Positions 26,328 through 34,988 of a stretch of DNA of 64,000 nt are shown here, piece after piece (the first letter of the stretch is position 1; each line of letters begins with the position of its first letter). The position numbers and the translations under genes were made by a program. Under the pieces are notes generated by a model. That model was not told the DNA's origin and did not search any database. It saw nothing but the letters and a program-made list of their open reading frames with translations. The stretch is from Gottfriedia acidiceleris (GTDB lineage Bacteria; Bacillota; Bacilli; Bacillales; Bacillaceae_G): positions 2,232,001 to 2,296,000 of the forward strand of contig NZ_CP096034.1 in assembly GCF_023115465.1 (NCBI RefSeq), in the 5' to 3' direction.

Positions 26328-26804
26328 ATGGAAGATAAAATAAGTATTAATATTTTTTTAAAAGAGTCGGATAATCCATTTGCAAGCTATTATAGCGAAG
26401 ACTATTTACACTTAAGCTCTGATTTAGAAGATTTTATATTATCTAAACTACTTAGTGCTAAAAGAAAAAAGATAGAGCTCCTTTTTGTTGGTCAAAATAA
26501 ATTTGATGAAAATTCATTAAAGTCTGCAACGTTTAACTCTTTTTCTAATCTCATGAGAACTGATGAACGAATTTATGCTAGAAATATTAAAAAGACAATT
26601 ATTTTATTTGTTTTTGGTATTATCATCGGCTTGTTCTATTTAAAGCTTCAAAATAGTCACGCCTATATCGGAGGCATATTAAGCATAATATGTTGGGTAT
26701 TTATTTGGTCAGGTACTGAAGTATATTTCTTTGAAAATATGCAAATCAAACAAAAGATTAGAAAATGTAAGAACATTCTTAATGCAAATATTTATAAAAA
26801 ATGA
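26328..26804 (+). CDS. hypothetical membrane protein, two TM helices
   Basis: A 158-residue protein with AAAGGAG upstream of ATG 26328. A cytoplasmic N-terminal part (about 1-85: MEDKISINIFLKESDNPFASYYSEDYLHLSSDLEDFIL...) precedes two helices (about 87-104 TIILFVFGIIIGLFYLK and about 108-130 YIGGILSIICWVFIWSGTEVYFF), then a short Lys-rich tail. I do not recognise the family. It lies between a penicillin-binding protein terminator and a convergent gene. Confidence 0.7.
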   Translation: MEDKISINIFLKESDNPFASYYSEDYLHLSSDLEDFILSKLLSAKRKKIELLFVGQNKFDENSLKSATFNSFSNLMRTDERIYARNIKKTIILFVFGIIIGLFYLKLQNSHAYIGGILSIICWVFIWSGTEVYFFENMQIKQKIRKCKNILNANIYKK

Positions 26805-26811
26805 CAATGCT

Positions 26812-26837
26812 AAAGCCCCCGGAAAATCAGGGGCTTT
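26812..26837. terminator. hairpin between convergent genes
   Basis: AAAGCCCC (26812-26819) pairs with GGGGCTTT (26830-26837). Neither side has a long T-run. It lies between the + strand gene ending at 26804 and the minus-strand gene ending at 26860, so it probably terminates both. Confidence 0.55.
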
Positions 26838-26859
26838 AATTGATTATCTTTATTTTTTA

Positions 26860-29154
26860 CTATTTAATAGGACCAGCTTTTTTATAAGTATCTTTCAAGA
26901 TGAAGTACGATTGTTTTAGACGTTCATGATAACTAGGCTTTTGCCATTTTTTCCAAGTAAAAGAATAAAAATCATCCGTTAAAAGTTTTCCGTTTTTTTG
27001 TCTAACAGTAGAATAGGATAATTCCTTGGTGAACTCAGTAGGACGATAAGTAAGAACTGCTACGTGAATTTTTTTTACATTTTCGTAGCTTTGAAGACCA
27101 CCTTTCCATAAATCACCCATGATTTCACGTGTACTTGGATCTCTCACATTTAATAATTGCCAAGGGATACGAATTTCTAACACATGATCTTTTTTGTTTA
27201 AGGATACATCAGTTAAAGAGTTAAAATCTTTATGATGTGGGTTTCCATCTCCGTAAATTAGTTTACCTGTTTCGTAAGACTCCAAAGGTAAGTTTAGAGA
27301 TTCCCCGTTTAAATTTGGGATTACTAGTGGTTTATTTAATCCAAGCATGACTTTATGATAGATGCCATTATTTATTAAATTTACTTTCGGTTCAATTGGT
27401 GCATAATGTAAAAGATGGGCGTATTCATAATAAAATGGATCATAATAGCTATCCACAAGAACTTGAGATTTATTAGGTCCATTTAAGTCAATTACAAAAT
27501 CGATTCCATTTTCAGCATTAACTGTTTTAACATTTGGAAGTTGATGTTGTCCTTGACCTGGAATTGTATCCAGTAAAAGCATAATGCCCGTTTTTGACCA
27601 ATCAAAAGGTTGATTCGTTTTTTCAAAATTTAAAAGAAAATTAATCGTTCGCTCGTCGCTAGACATTGCCCAATTCTTTAATTTCCGTTCATTATCGTTT
27701 TGATCAAGAGAATGAATAAAATTAGCATTTTTCATATTTGCGGTTTTGATTTTTTTCCAATCACTTGGATCACCATCTACAGAAATGACATTTTTTGAAC
27801 TGTTAGGATCAAAAGATAATAAACCAAATTGCTGCTCACTTGTTTGAACATTTGACCAATATGGTCGACGTTCAGGATCATCTAATTGCATATTATTCCA
27901 TGTTCGTTTAAACCATTCATCTTGCCACGAAAATACAACTCCGCCAGCCATTTTCTCCATTTGAATGTCTTCAAAAAGATGAGCATTAATTTGTCCTTGC
28001 TCAGTTTCATTATGAAATCCTTGGTTCCATCCATAACGATTGCGATGAGTCATACCTCTAGAAGATGGTACACCAAATTCTGAAATTAAAACTGGCATAT
28101 TATGTACCTTCCTTAGATCATGTAAATATCCAGCATAACTATTCTTCTTACCCCGGGAATCAACATAATTCGTATAAGCTAGTTCATAATTTAAAAATTC
28201 CGGGTAATATGGGTATACGTGATAGGAAGCAAAATATCCAGGATATAATACTGACTTTGGTTTGACATGATTCGGATTTAATGAAACCATATCTTCATTT
28301 TCCTCCGGTTCACTTGGATGATGAATAGGATCTGTAGTTACCCAATTCGCAAAGCTAATTGGACGCTGCCAAGCATATTTTTCGGTTTCATATTTCACGG
28401 TATTATCTAATATACTTGCAAGCCAAACTTCAAATGGAGTTGCATTGTTTGTTTGAAAGTACTGACCATTAAAGTCAATTTGACCTTTATGTTTATCATT
28501 TGTTGATTTCATCATATTTGGGTCCCACTCTATACCTAAAATCCATCCAATAACGTATTTTGAAATGTTTGAATGGTACTTACCCGAAGCGTGACCTAGC
28601 TTTTGAGGGATTTGTGCTTTCCCATGAATTACATCAACAGTTTGACGTATATCATGTTGAAACTCTTTAGTCAGGCTCTCATTGTAAATATCGCCTAATG
28701 AATTCATCTTTTCCTCATTGATCCAAACACCGTGTAGTAAATAGAGAGGGTGTTTAGTTTTTTGATTGTATTCAAATAGTGCATCATAAAAAGCAGGAGG
28801 ATGAAGGGTATATACTCGAATAACATTTGCGTGCATTTTTCCAATGGCTTTAAACCACCTTAGATATTCGGCTTTTGTAATAGCTGTTTCACCAGGAAAG
28901 TGTCCTGGATTTGCGATTCCAAGATTTACACCTTTCAGAAGGAAATCTTTTGGGGTTTTTGTTTTATCAAAAAGTTGAAAATAATTTTTACCGATTTGAG
29001 CGGGAATTGTAATATTATTTGTTTTATATGTGTATGTGTTAACTTTCTTAATAACTTTACTAGTATTTGTCTGATGAAATAGTATAAACGCCACACCAAT
29101 CAATAGACAAAGCATCAGCAAAATCAGCCATCTTTTTTTATTTTGTTTCATCAT
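26860..29154 (-). CDS. membrane-anchored glycoside hydrolase-like protein with a CBM9/DOMON-like C-domain
   Basis: About 764 residues from ATG 29154, with GGAGG 5 nt upstream on the minus strand. The TTG at 29166 overlaps that site. An N-terminal anchor helix (WLILLMLCLLIGVAFILF) is followed by a TIM-barrel-like region. It begins LLKGVNLGIANPGHFPGE and contains ANVIRVYTLHPP, a possible acid/base Glu in GIEWDPN (near residue 210) and a possible nucleophile Glu in ISEFGVPSSRG (near residue 360). That spacing suits clan A glycosidases. From about residue 470 a beta-sandwich resembling CBM9/DOMON begins (SVDGDPSDWKKI ... VLEIRIPWQLL). Substrate unknown, presumably an exopolysaccharide or wall glycan. 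Single-gene unit. Confidence 0.7.
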   Translation of the reverse strand: MMKQNKKRWLILLMLCLLIGVAFILFHQTNTSKVIKKVNTYTYKTNNITIPAQIGKNYFQLFDKTKTPKDFLLKGVNLGIANPGHFPGETAITKAEYLRWFKAIGKMHANVIRVYTLHPPAFYDALFEYNQKTKHPLYLLHGVWINEEKMNSLGDIYNESLTKEFQHDIRQTVDVIHGKAQIPQKLGHASGKYHSNISKYVIGWILGIEWDPNMMKSTNDKHKGQIDFNGQYFQTNNATPFEVWLASILDNTVKYETEKYAWQRPISFANWVTTDPIHHPSEPEENEDMVSLNPNHVKPKSVLYPGYFASYHVYPYYPEFLNYELAYTNYVDSRGKKNSYAGYLHDLRKVHNMPVLISEFGVPSSRGMTHRNRYGWNQGFHNETEQGQINAHLFEDIQMEKMAGGVVFSWQDEWFKRTWNNMQLDDPERRPYWSNVQTSEQQFGLLSFDPNSSKNVISVDGDPSDWKKIKTANMKNANFIHSLDQNDNERKLKNWAMSSDERTINFLLNFEKTNQPFDWSKTGIMLLLDTIPGQGQHQLPNVKTVNAENGIDFVIDLNGPNKSQVLVDSYYDPFYYEYAHLLHYAPIEPKVNLINNGIYHKVMLGLNKPLVIPNLNGESLNLPLESYETGKLIYGDGNPHHKDFNSLTDVSLNKKDHVLEIRIPWQLLNVRDPSTREIMGDLWKGGLQSYENVKKIHVAVLTYRPTEFTKELSYSTVRQKNGKLLTDDFYSFTWKKWQKPSYHERLKQSYFILKDTYKKAGPIK

Positions 29155-29399
29155 TCTATCCTCCAAAACATTTAAAACTTAATTTATTCGTTTAGTATGC
29201 TAAAAGGTAATTTGCTATATGCGTTAGTAGTGAATAAGTTTAACGCCTTTTAATTAGCATTCTTTTGATAAAAAATAAAAGTAAGGTCAAATTATATATT
29301 GAAAATGTCGGTTAAAAAAAGTAAAACATGGTTAAATTAACGTTAAGAAAAGTAATTTAATTAAAATTCGTTATATTTTAAATCATGTGAGGAAAAATT

Positions 29400-29861
29400 A
29401 TGAATAATAATGATGGAATCAAACCTTCAAGGAAATATGCTAATGGAACAGTACACGAGACTGCTAGTGGGAAATTTAAAGTATTAGATCGCTATTTAAA
29501 AGATGGTGTAATAATGATTAAGCTTCAATGGTTAGAAAGCAATGTAATTGAAGAAAACAAAGAAGTAAATGTGTCTGCTTCCATTTATAAATTTCAAAAA
29601 AGCAGAGGAATGAATGAAAATAGCGCTTTATCTCAGCCTGTAGAAGTACAATTACTACATGATATCAAAACTAGTTTAGACCGATTATTTGAAATTTTAG
29701 ATTTAAGGACGGAACTTTCAAATCATGCACTAGAAAAAATTGATGAAAATAGAAAGAAAATTGACGAGAATAGAGAAACTCTAAAGACACAACAAAAAAT
29801 GATTGAAGAACAAAATAAGAGAATTAACACAATCGTAGATAAGTTGATTGAAAAAATGTAA
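29400..29861 (+). CDS. hypothetical coiled-coil protein
   Basis: A 153-residue protein, ATG 29400 with GAGGAAA upstream. Residues about 10-65 look like a compact beta domain (YANGTVHETASGKFKVLDRYLKDGVIMIKLQWLES...). Residues about 85-153 are a long charged coiled coil (LLHDIKTSLDRLFEILD, then IDENRKKIDENRETLKTQQ with a seven-residue duplication, ending INTIVDKLIEKM). The N-terminal part recalls domains found beside homing or phage endonucleases, but no catalytic motif is visible. Function unknown. The downstream terminator separates it from the TelA operon. Confidence 0.65.
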   Translation: MNNNDGIKPSRKYANGTVHETASGKFKVLDRYLKDGVIMIKLQWLESNVIEENKEVNVSASIYKFQKSRGMNENSALSQPVEVQLLHDIKTSLDRLFEILDLRTELSNHALEKIDENRKKIDENRETLKTQQKMIEEQNKRINTIVDKLIEKM

Positions 29862-30169
29862 TGATTAGACGAAAGATGACGATATTTTTTAAATAAACAA
29901 GTATCAACATGTTGGAGTTAAGAATGGTTTGTTTAGAGTTAACTGTAAAATAAAATACAAATTATAATGGCTCATTTTTCTCTGGTGTTTAACTTTTATA
30001 ATTAATCAAAAAGACTGCTTAGCGGTCTTTTTTTTATTTGTTGAAAAAAATCATATCTAATAATTTTAAGTTAAGTCAGTATTTATCCAATTTTATTAAA
30101 CTAAAAACTCAGAATGATAAATATAAATGAGTAATAGAGCATAAATAGAGTATAGCGGAGGAGTGAAGG
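29862..30169. other. intergenic region before the TelA operon
   Basis: A 308-bp gap containing one terminator (30008-30037) and the presumed promoter of the XpaC/vWA/TelA operon. I could not fix a consensus promoter. Nothing else is visible. Confidence 0.35.
30008..30037 (+). terminator. intrinsic terminator
   Basis: AAAAAGAC plus TGC pairs with GCGGTCTTTTT over a 3-4 nt loop, followed by a long T-run to about 30037. Confidence 0.8.
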
Positions 30170-30904
30170 ATGATAAAGGGATTAAAATTAGTTGGGCTAA
30201 TCGCTTTCATTTCAATTTTGAATGTGATTGTATTCTCTCCAGGTTTAATCGGAATCCAATTAATTAATGCGAGTGCATTTCAAACTGCATTTGGGGTATC
30301 GTTCATAATAGCGAATTTGTTAGTACTTCTATTTAGTATGTTTCAACTATATTTCAAGCCTGTTAAAGATAAGCCAATTAAGCAGCTAAAAACAAACGAA
30401 GATTTCGTTCTTGCTTTAAGTCGATATAAAAATAATAAAGTACTAAAAGAAGATATCATTACTTCAATTGAGCAAATCGAACGAATGAAAAAGAAAAAAG
30501 TCGTATTTTATAACTTATTAACCGATCGATTTTCTCCAACCGAAATTACATACAACAAGTTTGCATCTGTTGTGGACGAGGTTGAGACATTATTTTATTT
30601 AAGAATAAGAAACATCATAAATAAGATTAGTACTTTTGATGAACTTGATTATAAAAAAATAAAGGGGAAAGACGGATTACGATACTCAAAGTCATTAATT
30701 CAAGAGAAAACAAATCTTATTAATGAATATATCAAATTCGTAAAAAGGGCAATTGAATTGAATGAAGAGATTCTTGTTAATATTGATAAATTAATTTTAG
30801 AAATTTCAAGGCTAGATGAAATAGGCATCGATGATATTGAAAAAATGGAATGTATGAAAGAAATCGATACGTTAATTCAACAAACAAAATATTATAGGCA
30901 ATGA
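30170..30904 (+). CDS. XpaC-like membrane protein, first gene of the vWA/TelA operon
   Basis: A 244-residue protein, ATG 30170 with GGAGGAG upstream. Two N-terminal helices (about 5-27 and 38-62) are followed by a helical cytoplasmic part rich in charged residues (IEQIERMKKKKVVFYNLL, VDEVETLFYLRIRNIINKI, LIQEKTNLINEYIKFVKRAIELNEEILVNIDKLI). Position before a vWA protein and TelA, and a membrane plus helical layout, resemble XpaC-type proteins, which neighbour TelA/YaaN in B. subtilis. The sequence match to XpaC itself is weak by eye. Its stop overlaps the next frame. Confidence 0.6.
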   Translation: MIKGLKLVGLIAFISILNVIVFSPGLIGIQLINASAFQTAFGVSFIIANLLVLLFSMFQLYFKPVKDKPIKQLKTNEDFVLALSRYKNNKVLKEDIITSIEQIERMKKKKVVFYNLLTDRFSPTEITYNKFASVVDEVETLFYLRIRNIINKISTFDELDYKKIKGKDGLRYSKSLIQEKTNLINEYIKFVKRAIELNEEILVNIDKLILEISRLDEIGIDDIEKMECMKEIDTLIQQTKYYRQ

Positions 30905-30921
30905 ATGGAAGGATGATAAAA

Positions 30922-32595
30922 ATGAGGAAGTTTCTTTTTGCATCTATTGCAGTGATCGTTGTAGTTTTTCTTCTTGTCTATATTGGAATTAATATGACTT
31001 CAGAAGATAAAGTTGTGAAAATTACTGATAAAAATAAAAATCAGCAATTAGCTAAAATGATTTCAAAAATAAATATTTCCAAAGCAAAACCAATTAATGG
31101 TCAAATTGACTTAAGTACAGCTGATGTAGCAAGTGAACTCCCTGATATTTCTAAATTTCCTGTTTCTGTAGACAATACGACTGATCTTTTTGTTGAAATT
31201 TTTTCATCCACTGAAAAATCAAGTGATGGGAAAAATGGTTGGTTAAACGAAGTCGCAACTAAGTTTAATGATGCAAAATTCAATCTAGGTGGTAAGCAAG
31301 TATCTGTAAAAATTAGAAACATTGCATCTGGTACTGCAACAGACTTTATTAAATCTGGTAAATATGTTCCTGATGCTTTTACACCGTCAAATGAACTTTG
31401 GGGTCAAATGATTACAGCAAGTGGTGTACAAACAGAAACCGTCTCCTCGCGATTAGTTGGGAATGTTCCTGGTATTGTCATTTCAAGGACAAAATATAAT
31501 GAGTTAATGAAAAAATATAGTAAAGTCAATCCGAAAACCGTCATCGAAGCAATGACAAAAAATGAACTCTCAATGGGGTATACCGACCCTTTTACTAGTT
31601 CAACGGGACTAAATTTTTTAGTTACGACTTTAAATTCCTTTGATTCAAATGATGTTCTTAGTGATACTGCTGTGAGAGGGTTTGAAAGCTTCCAAGCAAA
31701 TGTGCCATTCACTGCTTCTACGACTCTACAAATGAGTGATGCAGCAGAATCGGGCGTTCTAGATGCATTTGTCTTAGAATATCAAACATTTGTTAATTTA
31801 CCTAATTTAAAAAATAGTTACGAATTTATACCATTTGGAGTGCGACACGACAGTCCACTTTATGCTTTAGGGAATTTACGAAAAGAGAAAATGGATATTT
31901 TGAAAAAATTTGCAGAATTTACTGGTCAACCTAATCTTCAAGCACTTGCGAAACAAGATGGGTTTAATGGGTTGAATAGTTACAAATCACAGCTTAAAAC
32001 GATTGATGGGGATACTTTAAGTGCTGCACAAAAACTTTGGAAAGGAAAGAAAAATACTTCAAATCCAATTGCTGCGGTTTTTGTAGCAGATGTTTCAGGT
32101 AGTATGGATGGTAAACCATTAAATGAGCTAAAAGAATCACTCCTTAAAGGGCAAAAGTATTTAGGAAGAGATAATAGCATTGGCTTAATCTCATACTCTG
32201 CCGATGTTACGATCAATCTTCCAATTGCAAAATATGATGCAAATCAACAGTCAAAATTTGTTGGTGCCGTATCTAGCCTCGATGCAAGTGGAGATACAGC
32301 AACAAACGATGGAATCCTTGTAGCAATTAATATGCTAAAAGAAGAAATGAAAAAAAATCCAAATGTAAGACCGCTCATTTTTGTCCTAACCGATGGCGAG
32401 ACAAATCATGGGAATTCATTGAAGAATGTAAAAGGAATCATAAAAGCATATAAAATTCCAATTTATACGATTGGTTATAACGCTAATATTAAAGCGCTTG
32501 AAAGTATTTCAAATATTAACGAAGCTGCAAATATTAATGCTGATTCAGATGACGTAATCTATAAAATTCGTAATCTCTTTAATGTTCAACTTTAA
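30922..32595 (+). CDS. membrane-anchored protein with substrate-binding and vWA domains
   Basis: About 557 residues from ATG 30922, chosen because GGAAGGA lies 8 nt upstream. ATG 30901 has none. An N-terminal helix (FLFASIAVIVVVFLLVYIGI) anchors it. Residues about 75-330 resemble a periplasmic substrate-binding fold (NTTDLFVEIFSS, PDAFTPSNELWGQMI, MGYTDPFTSSTGLNFL). Residues about 370-550 form a von Willebrand A domain with a complete metal site: DVSGSMDG, Thr in SGDTATNDG and Asp in VLTDGETNHG. It should bind a ligand outside the membrane with Mg-dependent adhesion. It sits between an XpaC-like protein and TelA, spaced 19 nt from the latter. Confidence 0.85.
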   Translation: MRKFLFASIAVIVVVFLLVYIGINMTSEDKVVKITDKNKNQQLAKMISKINISKAKPINGQIDLSTADVASELPDISKFPVSVDNTTDLFVEIFSSTEKSSDGKNGWLNEVATKFNDAKFNLGGKQVSVKIRNIASGTATDFIKSGKYVPDAFTPSNELWGQMITASGVQTETVSSRLVGNVPGIVISRTKYNELMKKYSKVNPKTVIEAMTKNELSMGYTDPFTSSTGLNFLVTTLNSFDSNDVLSDTAVRGFESFQANVPFTASTTLQMSDAAESGVLDAFVLEYQTFVNLPNLKNSYEFIPFGVRHDSPLYALGNLRKEKMDILKKFAEFTGQPNLQALAKQDGFNGLNSYKSQLKTIDGDTLSAAQKLWKGKKNTSNPIAAVFVADVSGSMDGKPLNELKESLLKGQKYLGRDNSIGLISYSADVTINLPIAKYDANQQSKFVGAVSSLDASGDTATNDGILVAINMLKEEMKKNPNVRPLIFVLTDGETNHGNSLKNVKGIIKAYKIPIYTIGYNANIKALESISNINEAANINADSDDVIYKIRNLFNVQL

Positions 32596-32614
32596 TTAGT
32601 AGGAGGATTTAAGA

Positions 32615-33763
32615 ATGTCATTTTCTATGCAAGTTGTAAATGAAGAGGAAATCAAGGCAGTAATTGAAGAACAAGTAAAGCCTGTTCCAGAAGAATTAAT
32701 GCAATTAAAAGCAACAGCGGATGCAAATGTAGCGATGATTATGGAATTAGACACTGTTTCAAAGGAAACATACGAAAAACGTAAGGAAATTCTTCAATCA
32801 ATCGAATCATTTGGATTACAGACGATGAAATCTTCTTCAAATAAAAATTCTCTTCTAAAGGTTTCACTTGGCCAACTTGCTAAAAGTGGAGACGAAGGAG
32901 GGCAAGTTGCAAAAGGATTATCAGAGCTCCAAGTTCAATTAAAGGATTTAGATCCTAGTGCAATTAATTTTGCAAAATCGGGTTTTTTAGGTAAGTTATT
33001 TAATCCTATTCGTTCATATTTTCAAAGATTTGAAAAAGCAGATGTCGCAATCGCAGATATCGTAAAGTCACTTGATAAGGGGAAAAAAATTCTTGAAAAT
33101 GATAACACGACATTAGAGCATGAACAATTATCACTACGTATGCTTTCAAAAACACTAGAAAAGGAAATCCAACTTGGAACATTAATGGATGAGTCAATTG
33201 AAAATCAAATTGAAAAAGCAAAAATCGAAGGGGAAGATCAAGAAAAAATTAAATTCATCTCTGAAGAAGTTCTTTATCCGTTACGACAACGAGTCATGGA
33301 CCTACAGCAAATGTTAGTTGTAAATCACCAAGGAGATATGTCATATGAGGTTGTCATTCGGAATAATCGTGAATTAATTCGAGGTGTGGAACGTGCAAAA
33401 ACGGTAACGATTTCTGCATTGAATACAGCTGTAACGGTAGCAAGTGCACTATATAATCAAAAAATTGTTTTACAAAAAATCACTGCTTTAAATCAAACAA
33501 CAAATACAATTATTGAAGGTACTTCTAGATTATTAAAGGAGCAAGGTGTTGCAATTCAAAAGCAAGCGATGGAATCAGCCGTTTCTGTTGAAACACTTAA
33601 AACCTCGTTCACTAACGTCATATCAGCGTTTGAATCGATTAGTACATTTAAACAAGAAGCTTTGCCAAAAATGCGTCAAACAATCCTACAATTTCAAGAA
33701 TTAGCTGAAGTCGGTTCACAACAGATTGAAAGACTTGAAAAAGGGAATCGGATTGGATTATAG
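32615..33763 (+). CDS. telA: TelA/KlaA-family toxic-anion-resistance protein
   Basis: A 382-residue cytoplasmic protein, AGGAGG 8 nt upstream of ATG 32615. The sequence is largely alpha-helical and matches the TelA family throughout: KLFNPIRSYFQRFEKADVAIADIVKSLDKGKKILENDN, then LRQRVMDLQQMLVVNHQGDMSYEVVIRNNRELIRGVERAKTVT, ending in a helical tail. TelA is linked to tellurite and other envelope stress responses, though its biochemistry is not settled. It is the last gene of an operon with an XpaC-like protein and a vWA protein, the same partners seen in Ter-type stress modules. The genuine terminator at 33779 follows closely. Confidence 0.88.
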   Translation: MSFSMQVVNEEEIKAVIEEQVKPVPEELMQLKATADANVAMIMELDTVSKETYEKRKEILQSIESFGLQTMKSSSNKNSLLKVSLGQLAKSGDEGGQVAKGLSELQVQLKDLDPSAINFAKSGFLGKLFNPIRSYFQRFEKADVAIADIVKSLDKGKKILENDNTTLEHEQLSLRMLSKTLEKEIQLGTLMDESIENQIEKAKIEGEDQEKIKFISEEVLYPLRQRVMDLQQMLVVNHQGDMSYEVVIRNNRELIRGVERAKTVTISALNTAVTVASALYNQKIVLQKITALNQTTNTIIEGTSRLLKEQGVAIQKQAMESAVSVETLKTSFTNVISAFESISTFKQEALPKMRQTILQFQELAEVGSQQIERLEKGNRIGL

Positions 33764-33778
33764 GTGTTGGACTAAAAA

Positions 33779-33808
33779 AAACTAAGATTGCTTTGATCTT
33801 AGTTTTTT
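33779..33808 (+). terminator. intrinsic terminator of the TelA operon
   Basis: AAACTAAGAT (33779-33788) pairs exactly with ATCTTAGTTT (33796-33805), T-run follows. Confidence 0.9.
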
Positions 33809-33976
33809 GCTTTTTCAATCTTATTAATAATTTGGAAGCACAATTAGGAGGAATAAGTTAACGAACTCTGCTTATTTTAATGCATAATTAAGTCAATCAA
33901 ACATATCTTCAAAACTATAATATTACCATTTGACCTATGAGGAATTAAATTTAAAACCTTTAAGGGAGATATTCTC

Positions 33977-34846
33977 ATGAAACTAATTGCATTAGACTTA
34001 GATGGTACTACACTCAACTCAAAAAAAATAATAAGTGAAGAAACCTTAAACTCGATTAAAAAAGCTCAGGTAGCAGGAAATATCGTTATGATTTTATCCG
34101 GGCGTTCACCAAGTTCAGTATATGATGAACTTTTAAAGTATGGTTTAAATTGTCCAGTTGGAGGCCATAACGGGACAGAATTATATGTAAATGGTAAATT
34201 AATTGAACTAAATTCCTTAGGGAGACCTCAAGTACAAAAAATTGCCTTAAATATTGAGAAAGAAGACTTACCGTACAATGTTTCTAATAATAAGGGAATA
34301 TTTGCCCCTAGAAATTGGAATAAACGATTTGAACAACTTGTTTTATCAGGGCGTGTTCCTAAAGAATACTTCTCGAACAGACACTTCAAAATGTTTACTA
34401 CACCTCCGAACGTATATGGACATTCTTATTTTAGCAAAGTTCAAGAAATAATTGATAATGAGGATTTTACAATTCAAAAGTTTCTTATTTTAACCCTTGA
34501 TCCAAAACAAATGGAGAGACTTGAAAAAAAATTAAGATTCATAGATGAGATTTTTGTTACGAGTGCCTCACCTTTTAATCTTGAGGTTACTCATATAAAT
34601 GGAAATAAAGGGTATGGTTTAAAAGCAATGGCATCCTATTTTAATATTCCATTAGAGAATACAGTTGCTATTGGAGATGAAAAAAATGACCTACCGATGT
34701 TTAATATAGCCGGATTATCAATAGCAATGGGAAATGCTGAAGAAGAAGTAAAGCTCTCATGTGATGTTGTTACTTTAAGTAATGATGAAAATGGTGTTGC
34801 TTATGCATTCGAAAAATATATTTTTAAAGAGTCTAATGTACTATAA
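33977..34846 (+). CDS. HAD-superfamily Cof-type phosphatase
   Basis: A 289-residue enzyme with AAGGGAG upstream of ATG 33977. Motif I is LDLDGTTLN, with the nucleophile Asp at residue 6 or so. Motif II is ILSGRSP, and motifs III/IV are in NKGYGLKAMA and GDEKNDLPMF. The C2B-type cap domain lies between. Cof-type HAD enzymes dephosphorylate sugar phosphates, flavin mononucleotide or pyridoxal phosphate. The substrate cannot be assigned. Single-gene unit ending in the 34887 hairpin. Confidence 0.9.
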   Translation: MKLIALDLDGTTLNSKKIISEETLNSIKKAQVAGNIVMILSGRSPSSVYDELLKYGLNCPVGGHNGTELYVNGKLIELNSLGRPQVQKIALNIEKEDLPYNVSNNKGIFAPRNWNKRFEQLVLSGRVPKEYFSNRHFKMFTTPPNVYGHSYFSKVQEIIDNEDFTIQKFLILTLDPKQMERLEKKLRFIDEIFVTSASPFNLEVTHINGNKGYGLKAMASYFNIPLENTVAIGDEKNDLPMFNIAGLSIAMGNAEEEVKLSCDVVTLSNDENGVAYAFEKYIFKESNVL

Positions 34847-34886
34847 TAGTAAAGAAATCTAAATACATCTAAATATGCAATGTTTT

Positions 34887-34934
34887 CCTTGGCTAAATTA
34901 GTGTTGAATCATAATTTATCCAAGGGTGTTTTTA
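34887..34934 (+). terminator. probable terminator of the HAD gene
   Basis: CCTTGGCTAAAT (34887-34898) pairs with ATTTATCCAAGG (34914-34925) with one mismatch, followed by GTGTTTTTATT. Confidence 0.65.
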
Positions 34935-34988
34935 TTTGTCTATTTTAACTTATGGATTAAAATATAGAATGGTGAGGGGGACTGAATA

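Noticed and set aside
31404-31712. 102-residue minus-strand frame inside the vWA gene
   Set aside because: Antisense shadow of a strongly supported protein.
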